From: Terrimonas ferruginea DSM 30193
GTDB lineage: Bacteria; Bacteroidota; Bacteroidia; Chitinophagales; Chitinophagaceae
Direction of reading: 5' to 3'
DNA length: 64,000 nucleotides
Assembly (NCBI RefSeq): GCF_000425585.1
Contig: NZ_KE384399.1
Location: 292,459 to 356,458 of the forward strand
Both the position numbers and the translations under genes were made by a program. The notes beneath the pieces are model-generated. The model did no database searches. It saw only the letters and a list, made by a program, of their open reading frames with translations, and was not told the origin of the DNA. Below, piece by piece: positions 9,625 through 18,352 of this stretch; within the stretch, counting starts at the first letter, position 1; the number at the start of each line of letters is the position of its first letter.

Positions 9625-11373
9625 TTAAACTTCTTCTCTGGTTAATACGATTTCCGCTACGCCGCGACCCTGCGGTACCATCGGAAATACATTGTTTTCT
9701 TTTCCGGTCATTACTTCCAGCAGGAAACTGCCGGGATGATCCAGCATTTCTTTCAACGCCGTTCTCACTTCTTCTCTCTTCGAAATGCTTTTGCCGGAGA
9801 TGCCAAATCCCTTCGCCACCTGCACAAAGTCGGGGCTGGTAATGTTTACGAAAGAATAACGGTTCTCATGAAACAACTGCTGCCATTGGCGTACCATGCC
9901 GAGGAAGCTGTTATTGAGAATGAGAATTTTTACATGAGGTTTGAATTGCATGATGGTACCGAGTTCCTGCAAAGTCATCTGGAAACCACCATCGCCGATG
10001 ATGGCAACCGTAGTGCGCGAAGGATCTCCGTACGCCGCACCGATGGCTGCGGGTAATGCATAACCCATTGTACCCAGCCCACCACTCGTGATATTACTTT
10101 TCGACTTATTGTATTGCGCATAACGGCAGGCGACCATCTGGTGCTGTCCTACATCGGTGACAATGATGGCATCGCCGCCGGTGAGTTCGTTCAGTACGCG
10201 GATCACTTCACCCATGGTAAGCACATCGCCGGATGGATTGAGTTCTTCGCGGATGACTTTCTCTTCTTCTTTTTCGCGGCAATCGCGAAAGCGTTGCAGC
10301 CATTGCGGATATACTTTTTGTTCGATGAGTTCGGTGAGTGCGGGTAGTGTTTCTTTGCAGTCGCCCCATACAGGCACTGTTGCCTTCACGTTCTTATCGA
10401 TCTCTGCGGGATCAATGTCGAGATGAATCACTTTGGCCTGCTTGGCATATTTGTCGAGGCGACCGGTTACACGGTCGTCGAAACGCATGCCTATGGCAAT
10501 GAGCACATCGCATTCATTAGTGAGCAGGTTGGGGCCGTAGTTGCCGTGCATGCCCAGCATACCAACACCCAGCGGATGATCGGTAGGAATAGCGCTCATG
10601 CCCATGATGGTCCAGGCAGAAGGAATGCCGGCTTTTTCAATAAACTGGCGGAATTCTTTTTCTGCTTTTCCCAGTATCACACCCTGACCAAATACAACGA
10701 AAGGACGTTCCGCGGCATTGATCAATTTGGCCGCTTCTTCAATGTACTCTTTGCGCACGATCGGTTTGGGGCGGTAGCTGCGGATATGATTGCAGGGCGT
10801 GTAACCGGTATAATCGAACAACTGCATCTGTGCATTCTTGGTAATGTCGATCAACACCGGGCCGGGACGGCCGCTGCGCGCGATATAAAAAGCTTTCGCC
10901 AATACAGAAGGAATTTCCGTGGCATCCGTTACCTGGTAGTTCCACTTGGTTACCGGTGTGGTGATATTGATCACGTCTGTTTCCTGGAATGCATCGGTGC
11001 CGAGCAGGTGTGCGAATACCTGACCCGTGATACATACGAGGGGGGTAGAATCGATCTGTGCATCGGCAAGACCTGTTACGAGGTTGGTGGCACCGGGTCC
11101 GCTTGTGGCGAACACCACTCCTACATCGCCCGAGGCGCGTGCATAACCCTGTGCGGCATGAATGGCCCCCTGTTCGTGGCGGACCAGTATATGACGGAGC
11201 TTTTCATTGTAATCATACAGCGCATCATAGATCGGCATGATGGCACCACCGGGATAACCAAAAATGGTATCCACCTTTTCAGCCAGCAATGCTTCCAATA
11301 CCGCAACCGATCCGGATACGGATTGAGCGGTGCTGTTTGTCGGGGCTTCCTTTGTACTTGCTAACGTTTCCAT
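9625..11373 (-). CDS. ilvB: Acetolactate synthase large (catalytic) subunit
   Basis: This ThDP enzyme condenses two pyruvates, or pyruvate and 2-oxobutanoate, to acetohydroxy acids. The catalytic Glu is in RHEQGAIHAAQGYAR (about 65-79). GATNLVTGLADA and the central FAD-binding domain are present. The ThDP motif runs from GDGGFQMT to the NNSFLGM segment near 470-500. The length of 582 fits the family, with about 20 extra Ser/Thr-rich N-terminal residues before the conserved GSVAVLEAL. It lies 36 nt after ilvD and 25 nt before ilvN. Confidence 0.97.
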   Translation of the reverse strand: METLASTKEAPTNSTAQSVSGSVAVLEALLAEKVDTIFGYPGGAIMPIYDALYDYNEKLRHILVRHEQGAIHAAQGYARASGDVGVVFATSGPGATNLVTGLADAQIDSTPLVCITGQVFAHLLGTDAFQETDVINITTPVTKWNYQVTDATEIPSVLAKAFYIARSGRPGPVLIDITKNAQMQLFDYTGYTPCNHIRSYRPKPIVRKEYIEEAAKLINAAERPFVVFGQGVILGKAEKEFRQFIEKAGIPSAWTIMGMSAIPTDHPLGVGMLGMHGNYGPNLLTNECDVLIAIGMRFDDRVTGRLDKYAKQAKVIHLDIDPAEIDKNVKATVPVWGDCKETLPALTELIEQKVYPQWLQRFRDCREKEEEKVIREELNPSGDVLTMGEVIRVLNELTGGDAIIVTDVGQHQMVACRYAQYNKSKSNITSGGLGTMGYALPAAIGAAYGDPSRTTVAIIGDGGFQMTLQELGTIMQFKPHVKILILNNSFLGMVRQWQQLFHENRYSFVNITSPDFVQVAKGFGISGKSISKREEVRTALKEMLDHPGSFLLEVMTGKENNVFPMVPQGRGVAEIVLTREEV

Positions 11374-11409
11374 AATCTGACTTTTTTGTTGTCCTCTCGG
11401 ACGGGATCA

Positions 11410-13092
11410 TTACAACTCGTCTGTTACGCAACCAGCTGCTGCATTTTTAACGGAGAGAGCATATTTATACAAAACACCTTTGTTCACTTTGAGTGACGGT
11501 TGTTTCCATGCGGTACGCCGGCGAGCTATTTCTTCATCCGGCACTTTCAAATTGATTGTGTTGGTAGCCGCATCGATTTCGATAATATCATCATCCTGTA
11601 CCAATGCAATCAATCCGCCTTCGTGTGCTTCGGGTGTGATATGTCCTACCACAAAACCGTGTGTGCCGCCGCTGAAGCGGCCGTCGGTGATCAGGGCTAC
11701 TGATTTACCCAGACCTGCACCGATGATGGCAGAAGTAGGTTTCAGCATTTCAGGCATGCCTGGTGCACCTTTAGGACCTTCGTATTGAATCACTACCACA
11801 TCGCCGGGTTTGATCACGCCTGACTGAATACCTTCGATCAATTTCTTTTCGCCCTGGAATACGCGTGCCGGGCCAACGAAACGTTCTCCTTCTTTACCGG
11901 AAATTTTTGCCACGCTGCCACCTTCGGCGAGATTGCCGTAAAGGATTTGCAGGTGTCCTTTTTCCTTAACAGGATTGGAAAGCGGGCGAACGATATCCTG
12001 GGTTTCAAAGTTGAGCGGTTCAATACCGGCGAGGTTTTCCGCTACGGTTTTACCGGTAACGGTGAGACAATCGCCGTGCAGCAAACCTTCGTTGAGCAGG
12101 TATTTCATTACGGCAGGAGTGCCACCGTGCTGATGAAGGTCCTGCATCAGGTACTTACCGCTCGGTTTGAAATCGGCGAGTACAGGTGTTGTGTCGCTCA
12201 TGCGCTGAAAATCGTCCTGTGTTATTTCAACGCCGACGCTTTTACCGATAGCGATGAAATGTAAAACGGCATTCGTGCTTCCTCCGAGAACAACGATCAC
12301 GCGAAGTGCATTTTCAAATGCTTTGCGTGTCATGATATCGGAAGGTTTGATATCTTTTTCCAGCAGGATACGGATGTACTTGCCGGCTTCAATGCATTCT
12401 TCTTCTTTCTCTTTGCTGACAGCGGGGTTGGAAGAAGAGTAGGGTAAGCTCATGCCCAGTGCTTCGATGGCGCTGGCCATGGTATTGGCGGTGTACATAC
12501 CACCGCAGGCGCCGGCACCGGGACAGGTATGTTTTACGATATTCTTAAAATCTTCGGGACTCAAAGTGCCTGCGATCTTTTGTCCCAGTGCTTCAAAAGA
12601 AGAAACGATGTTCAGTTCCTGTCCCTTGTAATGACCGGGAGCAATGGTGCCGCCATACACCATGATGGAAGGGCGGTCGAGGCGGCCCATCGCCATAATG
12701 GAACCGGGCATATTTTTGTCGCAACCCGGAATAGCGATCAAGCCATCGTAATACTGTCCTCCGCAGATTGCTTCGATGGAATCGGCAATGATATCGCGGC
12801 TTACGAGCGAATAGCGCATACCGTCGGTACCGTTGCTCATGCCATCGCTCACGCCGATGGTATTGAAAATAAGTCCGACCAGTTCGGAATCCCATACACC
12901 TTTCTTCACGTGACGTGCGAGATCGTTGAGGTGCATGTTGCAGGTATTGCCATCATAGCCCATGCTGCAAATGCCGACCTGCGCTTTCTGCATGTCTTCA
13001 TCGGTGAGACCGATACCATAGAGCATGGCTTGCGCGGCAGGTTGTGTTTCGTCCTGGGTGAAGGTTTTGGAGTATTTGTTTAATTCAGCCAT
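11410..13092 (-). CDS. ilvD: Dihydroxy-acid dehydratase
   Basis: This Fe-S enzyme dehydrates dihydroxy acids to 2-oxoisovalerate and 3-methyl-2-oxopentanoate. Cluster cysteines are visible in [20 protein letters not shown] and [15 protein letters not shown]. The protein is about 560 residues from the ATG at 13092. A TTG seven codons upstream would extend it into a run of TTTTGA-like heptamers, so I prefer the ATG, which is preceded by an A-rich stretch typical of Bacteroidota translation starts. It follows ilvE by 108 nt of repeat-like spacer. Confidence 0.96.
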   Translation of the reverse strand: MAELNKYSKTFTQDETQPAAQAMLYGIGLTDEDMQKAQVGICSMGYDGNTCNMHLNDLARHVKKGVWDSELVGLIFNTIGVSDGMSNGTDGMRYSLVSRDIIADSIEAICGGQYYDGLIAIPGCDKNMPGSIMAMGRLDRPSIMVYGGTIAPGHYKGQELNIVSSFEALGQKIAGTLSPEDFKNIVKHTCPGAGACGGMYTANTMASAIEALGMSLPYSSSNPAVSKEKEEECIEAGKYIRILLEKDIKPSDIMTRKAFENALRVIVVLGGSTNAVLHFIAIGKSVGVEITQDDFQRMSDTTPVLADFKPSGKYLMQDLHQHGGTPAVMKYLLNEGLLHGDCLTVTGKTVAENLAGIEPLNFETQDIVRPLSNPVKEKGHLQILYGNLAEGGSVAKISGKEGERFVGPARVFQGEKKLIEGIQSGVIKPGDVVVIQYEGPKGAPGMPEMLKPTSAIIGAGLGKSVALITDGRFSGGTHGFVVGHITPEAHEGGLIALVQDDDIIEIDAATNTINLKVPDEEIARRRTAWKQPSLKVNKGVLYKYALSVKNAAAGCVTDEL

Positions 13093-13215
13093 TTTTTTTA
13101 ATTCAAAAGTCAAAAATCAAAAGTGTCAATCTTCAATCGTGAATGGTCATCCCGAAGCCTCGGGAGAGAATCGTCAATAAGTCAATGATCAATCTAATTT
13201 TCAAATCGTCAAATT
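13093..13215. repeat. Heptamer-rich spacer between ilvE and ilvD
   Basis: The 108-nt spacer and its edges consist of degenerate 7-bp units. On the minus strand CTTTTGA, TTTTTGA and CTTTTGA run directly up to the ilvD start. On the plus strand TTCAAAT/TCGTCAA-type units run at 13198-13220 and overlap the ilvE 3' end. Between them is a small hairpin CCCGA/TCGGG (13152-13166). The same units occur before leuC and at 40.0-40.1 kb. Confidence 0.6.
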
Positions 13216-14097
13216 TTCAAATTGCACGTGTGGAAGTTCTCTCACACGTGCCGTGTACGCTTTCTGCAGCATCGCGCTTAATGACTCTTCCCAGTCGAGG
13301 CGGAAAGGCACATCATCAAGGGAGGCGAGGGCTACTATTTCGGCGGCCGTGCCACAGAAGAAGCCGGCATCGGTGCCGCGCATTTCTTCCGGTGTAAATA
13401 ATTTTTCTTCTACGGGAATATTAAACTCCTGGCAAAGCTCCAGCACTGTTGCGCGGGTGATGCCCGGAAGAATACTTCCCAATGGCGGCGTATACAATAC
13501 GCCATCGTTTTCATAGAAGATATTGGCGCCGGAACTTTCGGCCACATAGCCTTCGCTGTCGAGCACCAGCGCTTCATCATAACCTTTGTCACGCGCTTCC
13601 TGGCAGGCAAGTATCGAGTTTACATAGTGTCCGCTCACTTTGGCTTCTACATGAAAAGCTTTCGGATTGGGACGAGCATAGGAGGAGGTCATGATACGCA
13701 TCTTGTTACTCATGTAACCATTGGTCCATTCCCATGCTTCGATGGCGAGAAAAGATTCCCTGCCTTTCGATAAGGCCATGTTGGGCGAGCAAAGCACGAT
13801 GGGGCGTACATACGCATCCGTAAAGCCGTTGCGGGCAAGCGTTTCATACGTCAGGTCTACGAGTTGCTGCGTGGTGTAGGCAAACGGCATCTTCATGTAT
13901 TCCGCTGACCGGCGAAGCCGGTCGTAATGTTCTTCTCCTTTGAACAGGCGTGTACCACCCGCAACAGGATAAGAGCGGATGCCTTCAAAAACAGCATAGC
14001 CATAATGCAGGGACTGGCTGTAGAGGTCGGTCTTTGCTTCTGCCGCTTTTACAAAGCTTCCGTTGAAATAGATGATCGTTTGCTCGTTGTAATACAT
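13201..14097 (-). CDS. ilvE: Branched-chain amino acid aminotransferase
   Basis: This fold-type IV PLP enzyme transfers the amino group of glutamate to the three branched-chain 2-oxo acids, the last step of Ile, Val and Leu synthesis. The Schiff-base lysine is in EAKVSGHYVNS, followed by the characteristic GYDEALVLDSEGYVAESSGANIF (split by conserved Glu and Asn residues). The 298-residue length is normal. It is the first structural gene of the ilv operon, and its ATG lies only 23 nt downstream of the attenuator terminator, so its transcription should depend on readthrough there. Confidence 0.96.
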   Translation of the reverse strand: MYYNEQTIIYFNGSFVKAAEAKTDLYSQSLHYGYAVFEGIRSYPVAGGTRLFKGEEHYDRLRRSAEYMKMPFAYTTQQLVDLTYETLARNGFTDAYVRPIVLCSPNMALSKGRESFLAIEAWEWTNGYMSNKMRIMTSSYARPNPKAFHVEAKVSGHYVNSILACQEARDKGYDEALVLDSEGYVAESSGANIFYENDGVLYTPPLGSILPGITRATVLELCQEFNIPVEEKLFTPEEMRGTDAGFFCGTAAEIVALASLDDVPFRLDWEESLSAMLQKAYTARVRELPHVQFENLTI

Positions 14098-14120
14098 AGA
14101 TGTTGATTAAAAACGGGTAT

Positions 14121-14152
14121 AAAAAAAGACCCGCCTTTTGGAGGCGGGTCTT
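14121..14152 (-). terminator. ilv attenuator terminator
   Basis: On the minus strand AGACCCGCC (from 14151-14143) pairs with GGCGGGTCT (14135-14127), a 9-bp G+C-rich stem with a short loop, followed by a seven-T tract (14121-14127). It lies 19 nt after the leader-peptide stop and 23 nt before ilvE. Its 5' arm overlaps the CCGCCTCC that can alternatively pair with leader codons 28-30. Confidence 0.9.
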
Positions 14153-14191
14153 CGTATTTTTTTGAATTCTTTATATACTGAGTCCACCTCC
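14140..14191 (-). promoter_or_regulatory. Candidate antiterminator pairing of the ilv attenuator
   Basis: Minus-strand GGAGGTGG (14191-14184), inside the Gly28-Gly30 codons of the leader peptide, can pair over eight bases (one G-U) with CCGCCTCC (14147-14140), which includes most of the 5' arm of the terminator. The two structures exclude each other. A ribosome stalled at the Ile/Val codons leaves GGAGGTGG free and would favour readthrough. A ribosome that reaches the stop codon covers it and would favour termination. The pairing is read directly from the sequence; the mechanism is inferred from classical attenuators. Confidence 0.75.
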
Positions 14192-14272
14192 GTGCGTTGC
14201 AGGAATAATAATCACCACCACAATAATAATGGCATTGATGACAGTGTTCATATTAATTCCGCGTGATTGCAT
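14171..14272 (-). CDS. ilv leader peptide (attenuator control peptide)
   Basis: This is a 33-codon ORF immediately upstream of the ilvE terminator. Residues 15-23 read IIIVVVIII (codons ATT ATT ATT GTG GTG GTG ATT ATT ATT, 14230-14204). Val11, Ile12, Leu31 and Ile33 add further control codons. The stop TAA is at 14173-14171. An internal ATG at 14251 (codon 8) could be the true start, giving 26 residues; a weak GGA lies just before it. A nine-codon run of the pathway's own end products, followed by mutually exclusive antiterminator and terminator stems, is the hallmark of ribosome-mediated attenuation as known for ilv operons of Gammaproteobacteria. The peptide itself should have no other function. 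Confidence 0.88.
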   Translation of the reverse strand: MQSRGINMNTVINAIIIVVVIIIPATHGGGLSI

Positions 14273-14310
14273 GAAGGATTGTTGTTACGGTAAATGTACA
14301 ACCTTCATGC
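14269..14310 (-). promoter_or_regulatory. Possible ilv promoter with flanking inverted repeat
   Basis: Minus-strand TACATTTA (14298-14291) resembles the Bacteroidota -7 box TAnnTTTG and would start transcription near 14284, just ahead of the leader ORF. It is flanked by perfect 9-bp arms, GCATGAAGG (plus strand 14269-14277) and CCTTCATGC (14302-14310). These could be an operator, or could fold if transcription begins further upstream. No clear -33 TTTG is visible, so the promoter call is tentative. Confidence 0.35.
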
Positions 14311-14334
14311 TATAAAAAAGAACTTCTAAGTTTT

Positions 14335-14377
14335 TTTTCTAAAAAAAACCAACGAACGAACAAGCGTTAATGCTTGC
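14335..14377 (-). terminator. Probable leu operon terminator after leuB
   Basis: Starting 12 nt after the leuB stop on the minus strand, AGCAAGC and GCTTGTT (around 14360-14378) can form a 7-bp stem with one G-U. A T-rich tract of eight T (14341-14348) follows after a short spacer. It would separate the leu transcript from the ilv leader region downstream. Confidence 0.5.
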
Positions 14378-14389
14378 TGGCAGCGGGTT

Positions 14390-15505
14390 TTAGATGATCG
14401 TGGATTTTCTCAGTTCGATGTTTTCACTTTTCACCGAACCCGGAATCCTGCCGCTTACATAGTCGCTGATCAGTTCGCCGAGGGTTGAAGTGAAATAGAA
14501 ATTAACCGGATCGATATCTTTTGTTACGAAACCATGCGTCAGTGTCCAGTTCACCGCTTCGCGCACGATGGCTGCTTCATCGGACAAACCGAAATGATCG
14601 AGCAACATGGCGGCGGAGAGGATAGAGCCAAGCGGATTGGCAATGTCTTTTCCGGCGGCCTGCGGATAGGAACCGTGAATCGGTTCAAACAACGCGGAAC
14701 CATTACCGATGGAAGCCGAGGGCAACAGACCGAGTGAGCCGGTGATTACGCTGGCTTCATCACTGATGATGTCGCCAAACATATTTTCCGTCAGGATCAC
14801 ATCAAATTGTTTCGGATTGAGAATGATCTGCATTGCGGCGTTATCTACAAACAGGAAATCCAGTTCCACGTCTGCATAGCCGGCAGCGATCTCTTTCACC
14901 ACTTTACGCCAGAGACGCGAAGTTTCCAATACGTTCGCTTTATCGACGAGTGTCAGTTTCTTTCTTCTTTTCTGCGCAGCCTGGAAGGCGAGATGTGCAA
15001 TTCGGCTGATTTCCTCCGCAGCGTAAACGCAATCATCGGAAGCTTGTGTGCCTTCGGCATTCAATTCTTTTTTACCAAAATATATTCCGCCGGTCAGTTC
15101 GCGGTAGATCACGAAGTCGACGCCTTCAACATTTTTTTGCTTCAGGGGAGAGAGGTGATGCAATGCCGGATAAGTCGTTACCGGGCGCAGGTTGGCGAAG
15201 AGCTGCAATGATTTTCGCAGGCGCAGCAGTCCCTGTTCGGGACGCACTTTGGCGGTAGGATCATTGTCATATTTGGGATGGCCGATGGCGCCGAATAAAA
15301 TGGCGTCGCTGGCAAGACAGACCTCTATCGTTTCATCAGGTAAAGGATTACCTGTTTTGTCGATGGCATCTGCGCCCATGAGACAGTAAGTGTAGTCGAA
15401 TTGGTGATTGTAGGTTTCGGCTATGGCATCCAATACGCGTACAGCCTGCCTGGTTACTTCCGGTCCTATTCCGTCGCCTTCTATAATTGCTATATTCTTT
15501 TCCAT
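14390..15505 (-). CDS. leuB: 3-isopropylmalate dehydrogenase
   Basis: This enzyme oxidatively decarboxylates 3-isopropylmalate to 2-oxoisocaproate with NAD. The protein (371 aa) starts IAIIEGDGIGPEV and contains LLRLRKSLQLFANLRP, the substrate-arginine region, as well as the Mg-binding Asp in the SDEASV region. The open frame extends 93 codons upstream into the ABC gene, but the conserved family N-terminus begins at the ATG at 15505, 20 nt after the ABC stop. It is the last gene of the leu operon. Confidence 0.96.
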   Translation of the reverse strand: MEKNIAIIEGDGIGPEVTRQAVRVLDAIAETYNHQFDYTYCLMGADAIDKTGNPLPDETIEVCLASDAILFGAIGHPKYDNDPTAKVRPEQGLLRLRKSLQLFANLRPVTTYPALHHLSPLKQKNVEGVDFVIYRELTGGIYFGKKELNAEGTQASDDCVYAAEEISRIAHLAFQAAQKRRKKLTLVDKANVLETSRLWRKVVKEIAAGYADVELDFLFVDNAAMQIILNPKQFDVILTENMFGDIISDEASVITGSLGLLPSASIGNGSALFEPIHGSYPQAAGKDIANPLGSILSAAMLLDHFGLSDEAAIVREAVNWTLTHGFVTKDIDPVNFYFTSTLGELISDYVSGRIPGSVKSENIELRKSTII

Positions 15506-15525
15506 GGAGTTGATTTCTTTTGTTA

Positions 15526-16986
15526 TTACTGGGTGATGGCTTGTTTTCGTTGTACAGTGATTTTTTTTATTGTTCCGTTTTCGAGTTCTAGCAGGTTGTT
15601 GACCGAGGCCGGCACTTCGGTTGCGAAATGACTGATATAAAGCAGCGTTACATTGGTAGCGGCATGCAATTTTGTTACCAGGGAGAGGAATGCTTCTGAT
15701 TGTGCGGCATCCAGTCCCTGGCAGGGTTCGTCGAGTGCCAGTACTTTCGGTTGTTTTACCATGGCACGTGCAATCAATACCCAACGCTGTTGGCCGGCCG
15801 GTAGAGCCGATAAAGGTTGATTGGCTTTTTCTTCCAATCCCAATACCAGCATCCAGCGGAGTACGGCGTCATTTTGTTCTTGGCTGAGTTGGCGGTACAA
15901 ACCCATTACATCGAAAAAGCCGGAGCCAATGGCCTGGTAAACCGTGATGCCGGTATCGAAAAATTTATGCAGCTCAGGCGATACAAATCCCACTTGTTTT
16001 TTGATATCCCAGATGCTTTCACCCGAACCTCTGCGGCGTCCGAACAGCGTGATGTTTTGGGAGTAGGCTTGCGGATTGTCGGCCGTGATCAAACTCAGCA
16101 AAGTCGATTTGCCTGCGCCGTTGTGACCGCGGATCAGCCAGCCTTCACCATTGCGGACGGTCCAGTTGATATGTTGGAGCAGTTTCTTTTCACCATATTT
16201 GATGGTTACGTCCTGCATATCGATCACGGGTTCTTCGCTGTGTGCATGAACGGTGAGTGGCAGAAACTGCGTGGCAAAAACATGTTTGTTTTCCGTCGTT
16301 GGTTGATAGCTTTCGCTGGTTGTCCACTGTTGCAAACGTCCGTCGTTCAGCTCAGCGACCTGCGTAATGAATGACGGGAGAATATGGTGATCGGTGATGA
16401 TGACGAGTGTGGTGGTGGCACTGATCTTTTCCAATACTTCCAGCAATGTGTCGCGTGAACCGGTATCGAGACCTGTAAACGCCTGATCGATGATCAGCAC
16501 GTCAGGTTGTTGAAGCAGGTGGCGGATCAGTTGCAGTTTTTTCTGTTCGCCATTGGAAAGTTGGATCAGCGGGGCGTTGCGGCGATGGGCGAGCTGGAAT
16601 TGTTCCAGCCAATGATCGATGGCCGTTTGGTCTTTGCAAGTTTTGCCGAGAGAGGCTTCCACTGTTTCCACGTCTTCCGCATCGCAACTGTTGAAACGTT
16701 GCTGATAATAAAAATCGGAAACGTTGGAGTTGTTTTTCCATGTTTCCGATGGTGGCATATAAGCAATGCGGATCGATGCGGATTGATCCGGCTGCTGGTA
16801 TTCGATCTTACCCTGGCTGAACAACATCCCCGCCATTACACGTGCAAGTGAGGTTTTACCGCTACCGCTTTTACCGGTAATGGCCAGGTGATCGCCCGCA
16901 TTCAACCGGAAATTGATTCCGTCGAGAATGGTGCGGCCCGCCTGTACAACGCGTATATCGGATGCTATGATCGCTTCGGGTTTCAT
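15526..16986 (-). CDS. Tandem-domain ABC ATPase (PhrA/ModF-like) in the leu operon
   Basis: This 486-residue protein has two ABC nucleotide-binding domains and no membrane segment. Domain 1 has Walker A GKSGSGKT (about 38-45) and signature LSNGEQKK. Its Walker B reads VLIIDQAF, with Gln where the catalytic Glu is expected. Domain 2 has Walker [10 protein letters not shown], a degenerate signature (LPAGQQ) and intact Walker B VLALDEP. This layout matches E. coli ModF (PhrA), a soluble tandem ATPase of uncertain role. Its ATG overlaps the leuD stop in ATGA, so it is translationally coupled to leuD, and leuB follows after 20 nt. The position suggests co-regulation with leucine synthesis, but no function can be deduced from the sequence. 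Confidence 0.85.
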   Translation of the reverse strand: MKPEAIIASDIRVVQAGRTILDGINFRLNAGDHLAITGKSGSGKTSLARVMAGMLFSQGKIEYQQPDQSASIRIAYMPPSETWKNNSNVSDFYYQQRFNSCDAEDVETVEASLGKTCKDQTAIDHWLEQFQLAHRRNAPLIQLSNGEQKKLQLIRHLLQQPDVLIIDQAFTGLDTGSRDTLLEVLEKISATTTLVIITDHHILPSFITQVAELNDGRLQQWTTSESYQPTTENKHVFATQFLPLTVHAHSEEPVIDMQDVTIKYGEKKLLQHINWTVRNGEGWLIRGHNGAGKSTLLSLITADNPQAYSQNITLFGRRRGSGESIWDIKKQVGFVSPELHKFFDTGITVYQAIGSGFFDVMGLYRQLSQEQNDAVLRWMLVLGLEEKANQPLSALPAGQQRWVLIARAMVKQPKVLALDEPCQGLDAAQSEAFLSLVTKLHAATNVTLLYISHFATEVPASVNNLLELENGTIKKITVQRKQAITQ

Positions 16987-17579
16987 GAATGACTATGCTC
17001 GAATGTTTCGATCTGTTCGCGGATGCTGAGCAGGTAATCGATATCGTCGTAACCGTTCAGCAAACAGGTTTTTTTATAACTGTTAATATCGAAAGAGGCT
17101 TTCTTTCCGGACGATACAATGTTGATGAATTGTTCAGGAAGATTTACTTCGATGATCGTATTGGGATCTGCTTCGATGGCGGTGAAGAGTTCTTTTAAAT
17201 ATTCTTCACTCACCGTTACGGGCAGGAGAAAGTTATTGAGTGCATTGTTTTTGAAAATGTCGGCAAAGAAACTGCTCACCACCACATCGAAGCCGGCGTC
17301 TTTGATGGCCCAGGCAGCATGCTCACGGGAAGAACCGCAACCGAAATTTTTTCCGGCAACAAGAATACGTCCGCTGTAAATGGGGTTGTTCAAAACAAAA
17401 TCCTGCTTGGGTTGGGTTTCGTCATCCTGCTCATAACGCCAGTCACGGAAGAGATTTTTTCCAAATCCTTCACGGCTGGTTGCTTTAAGAAAGCGTGCGG
17501 GTATGATCTGGTCGGTGTCGACGTTTTCCATCTGTAAGGGCACCGCGGAGGACTGTATCGTATTGATCTGTTTGCTCAT
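16983..17579 (-). CDS. leuD: 3-isopropylmalate dehydratase small subunit
   Basis: This is the small (swivelling) subunit of isopropylmalate isomerase, which with LeuC converts 2-isopropylmalate to 3-isopropylmalate. The family motif [15 protein letters not shown] is clear. The ATG at 17579 gives 198 residues, the usual length. An upstream ATG at 17606 would overlap the preceding methyltransferase gene and is less likely. The stop overlaps the ABC start by 4 nt. Unusually, LeuC and LeuD are separated by a methyltransferase gene. Confidence 0.95.
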   Translation of the reverse strand: MSKQINTIQSSAVPLQMENVDTDQIIPARFLKATSREGFGKNLFRDWRYEQDDETQPKQDFVLNNPIYSGRILVAGKNFGCGSSREHAAWAIKDAGFDVVVSSFFADIFKNNALNNFLLPVTVSEEYLKELFTAIEADPNTIIEVNLPEQFINIVSSGKKASFDINSYKKTCLLNGYDDIDYLLSIREQIETFEHSHS

Positions 17580-17589
17580 TGTTGTGTTG

Positions 17590-18348
17590 TTAATTTTTAA
17601 CGGCAATGATGCGCAGTCTTACGTAGTCTGCGTACCATGTTCCGTTTTGATAATAAACCGGCCGTAATTGTTCGGCAGCGCGGCGGATAACGGCTTCACG
17701 TGTTACCTGGTGCGTGTTACGGAAGAAAAATGATCCGAACATGTTGATCCAGTTCTGCATTCCTTCTTCACCTTCGAGCGGCGTCTTGCGGTCGAAGAAG
17801 GCGAGGCTGCGTACGGTGAATCCGTGTTTTTCCAATAAAGCACTGTAAGTGGCGGGAGAGGGAAAGAACCAGGACTCGGCAGGTTGTTCCTGCGAACCTG
17901 TTTCGATGAGTGCTTGTTTCACCGCATCTTCAATGTGTTTGATATTTCCCTGACCGCCCATTTCCAATACAAAACGTCCACCGGGACGCAGGCTTTTATA
18001 TACCGACTGTAATACGAGGTCTTGTTCCTGTATCCAGTGAAGCGTGGCATTGGAAAAAACGGCATCAAAGTTTCCGGGTAAGGAGAAAAAACGGGCGTCT
18101 TGTGTAAAGAAATCTATTTTGGGATAGCCTGCTTTTGCCTTGGTGATCATGTCTTCGGATGCATCGATACCTGTAACACGTGCGCCGTACTGACTGATCT
18201 GCGAGGTCAATGAGCCGGTGCCGCAACCCAGATCGAGAATGCGTTCGCCTTCTTCCGGACGAAGCCAGTTGATCAGGTCTTCGCCGTAGCGCGCCACGAA
18301 GCCGTGGTTGTTGTCGTACAGGTCAGTATTCCATCCGATAGCGGGCAT
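17590..18348 (-). CDS. Class I SAM methyltransferase, Tam-like, between leuC and leuD
   Basis: This 252-residue SAM-dependent methyltransferase has motif [13 protein letters not shown] (about 38-49), an acidic end of beta-2 in GIDASEDMI, and FSNATLHWI, which resembles the corresponding segment of trans-aconitate 2-methyltransferases. It starts 4 nt after the leuC stop, or overlaps leuC by 29 nt if an upstream ATG is used, and ends 10 nt before leuD. It is therefore embedded in the leu operon between the two isomerase subunits. Tam-type enzymes methylate small carboxylic acids; the yeast homologue Tmt1 is known to methylate 3-isopropylmalate. A substrate in the isopropylmalate family is my inference from context. 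A generic methyltransferase unrelated to leucine remains possible. Confidence 0.82.
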   Translation of the reverse strand: MPAIGWNTDLYDNNHGFVARYGEDLINWLRPEEGERILDLGCGTGSLTSQISQYGARVTGIDASEDMITKAKAGYPKIDFFTQDARFFSLPGNFDAVFSNATLHWIQEQDLVLQSVYKSLRPGGRFVLEMGGQGNIKHIEDAVKQALIETGSQEQPAESWFFPSPATYSALLEKHGFTVRSLAFFDRKTPLEGEEGMQNWINMFGSFFFRNTHQVTREAVIRRAAEQLRPVYYQNGTWYADYVRLRIIAVKN

Positions 18349-18352
18349 ATAA

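Noticed and set aside
10423-11364. 313-codon plus-strand ORF
   Set aside because: It is antisense to ilvB, whose catalytic motifs are intact; the ORF has no family features.
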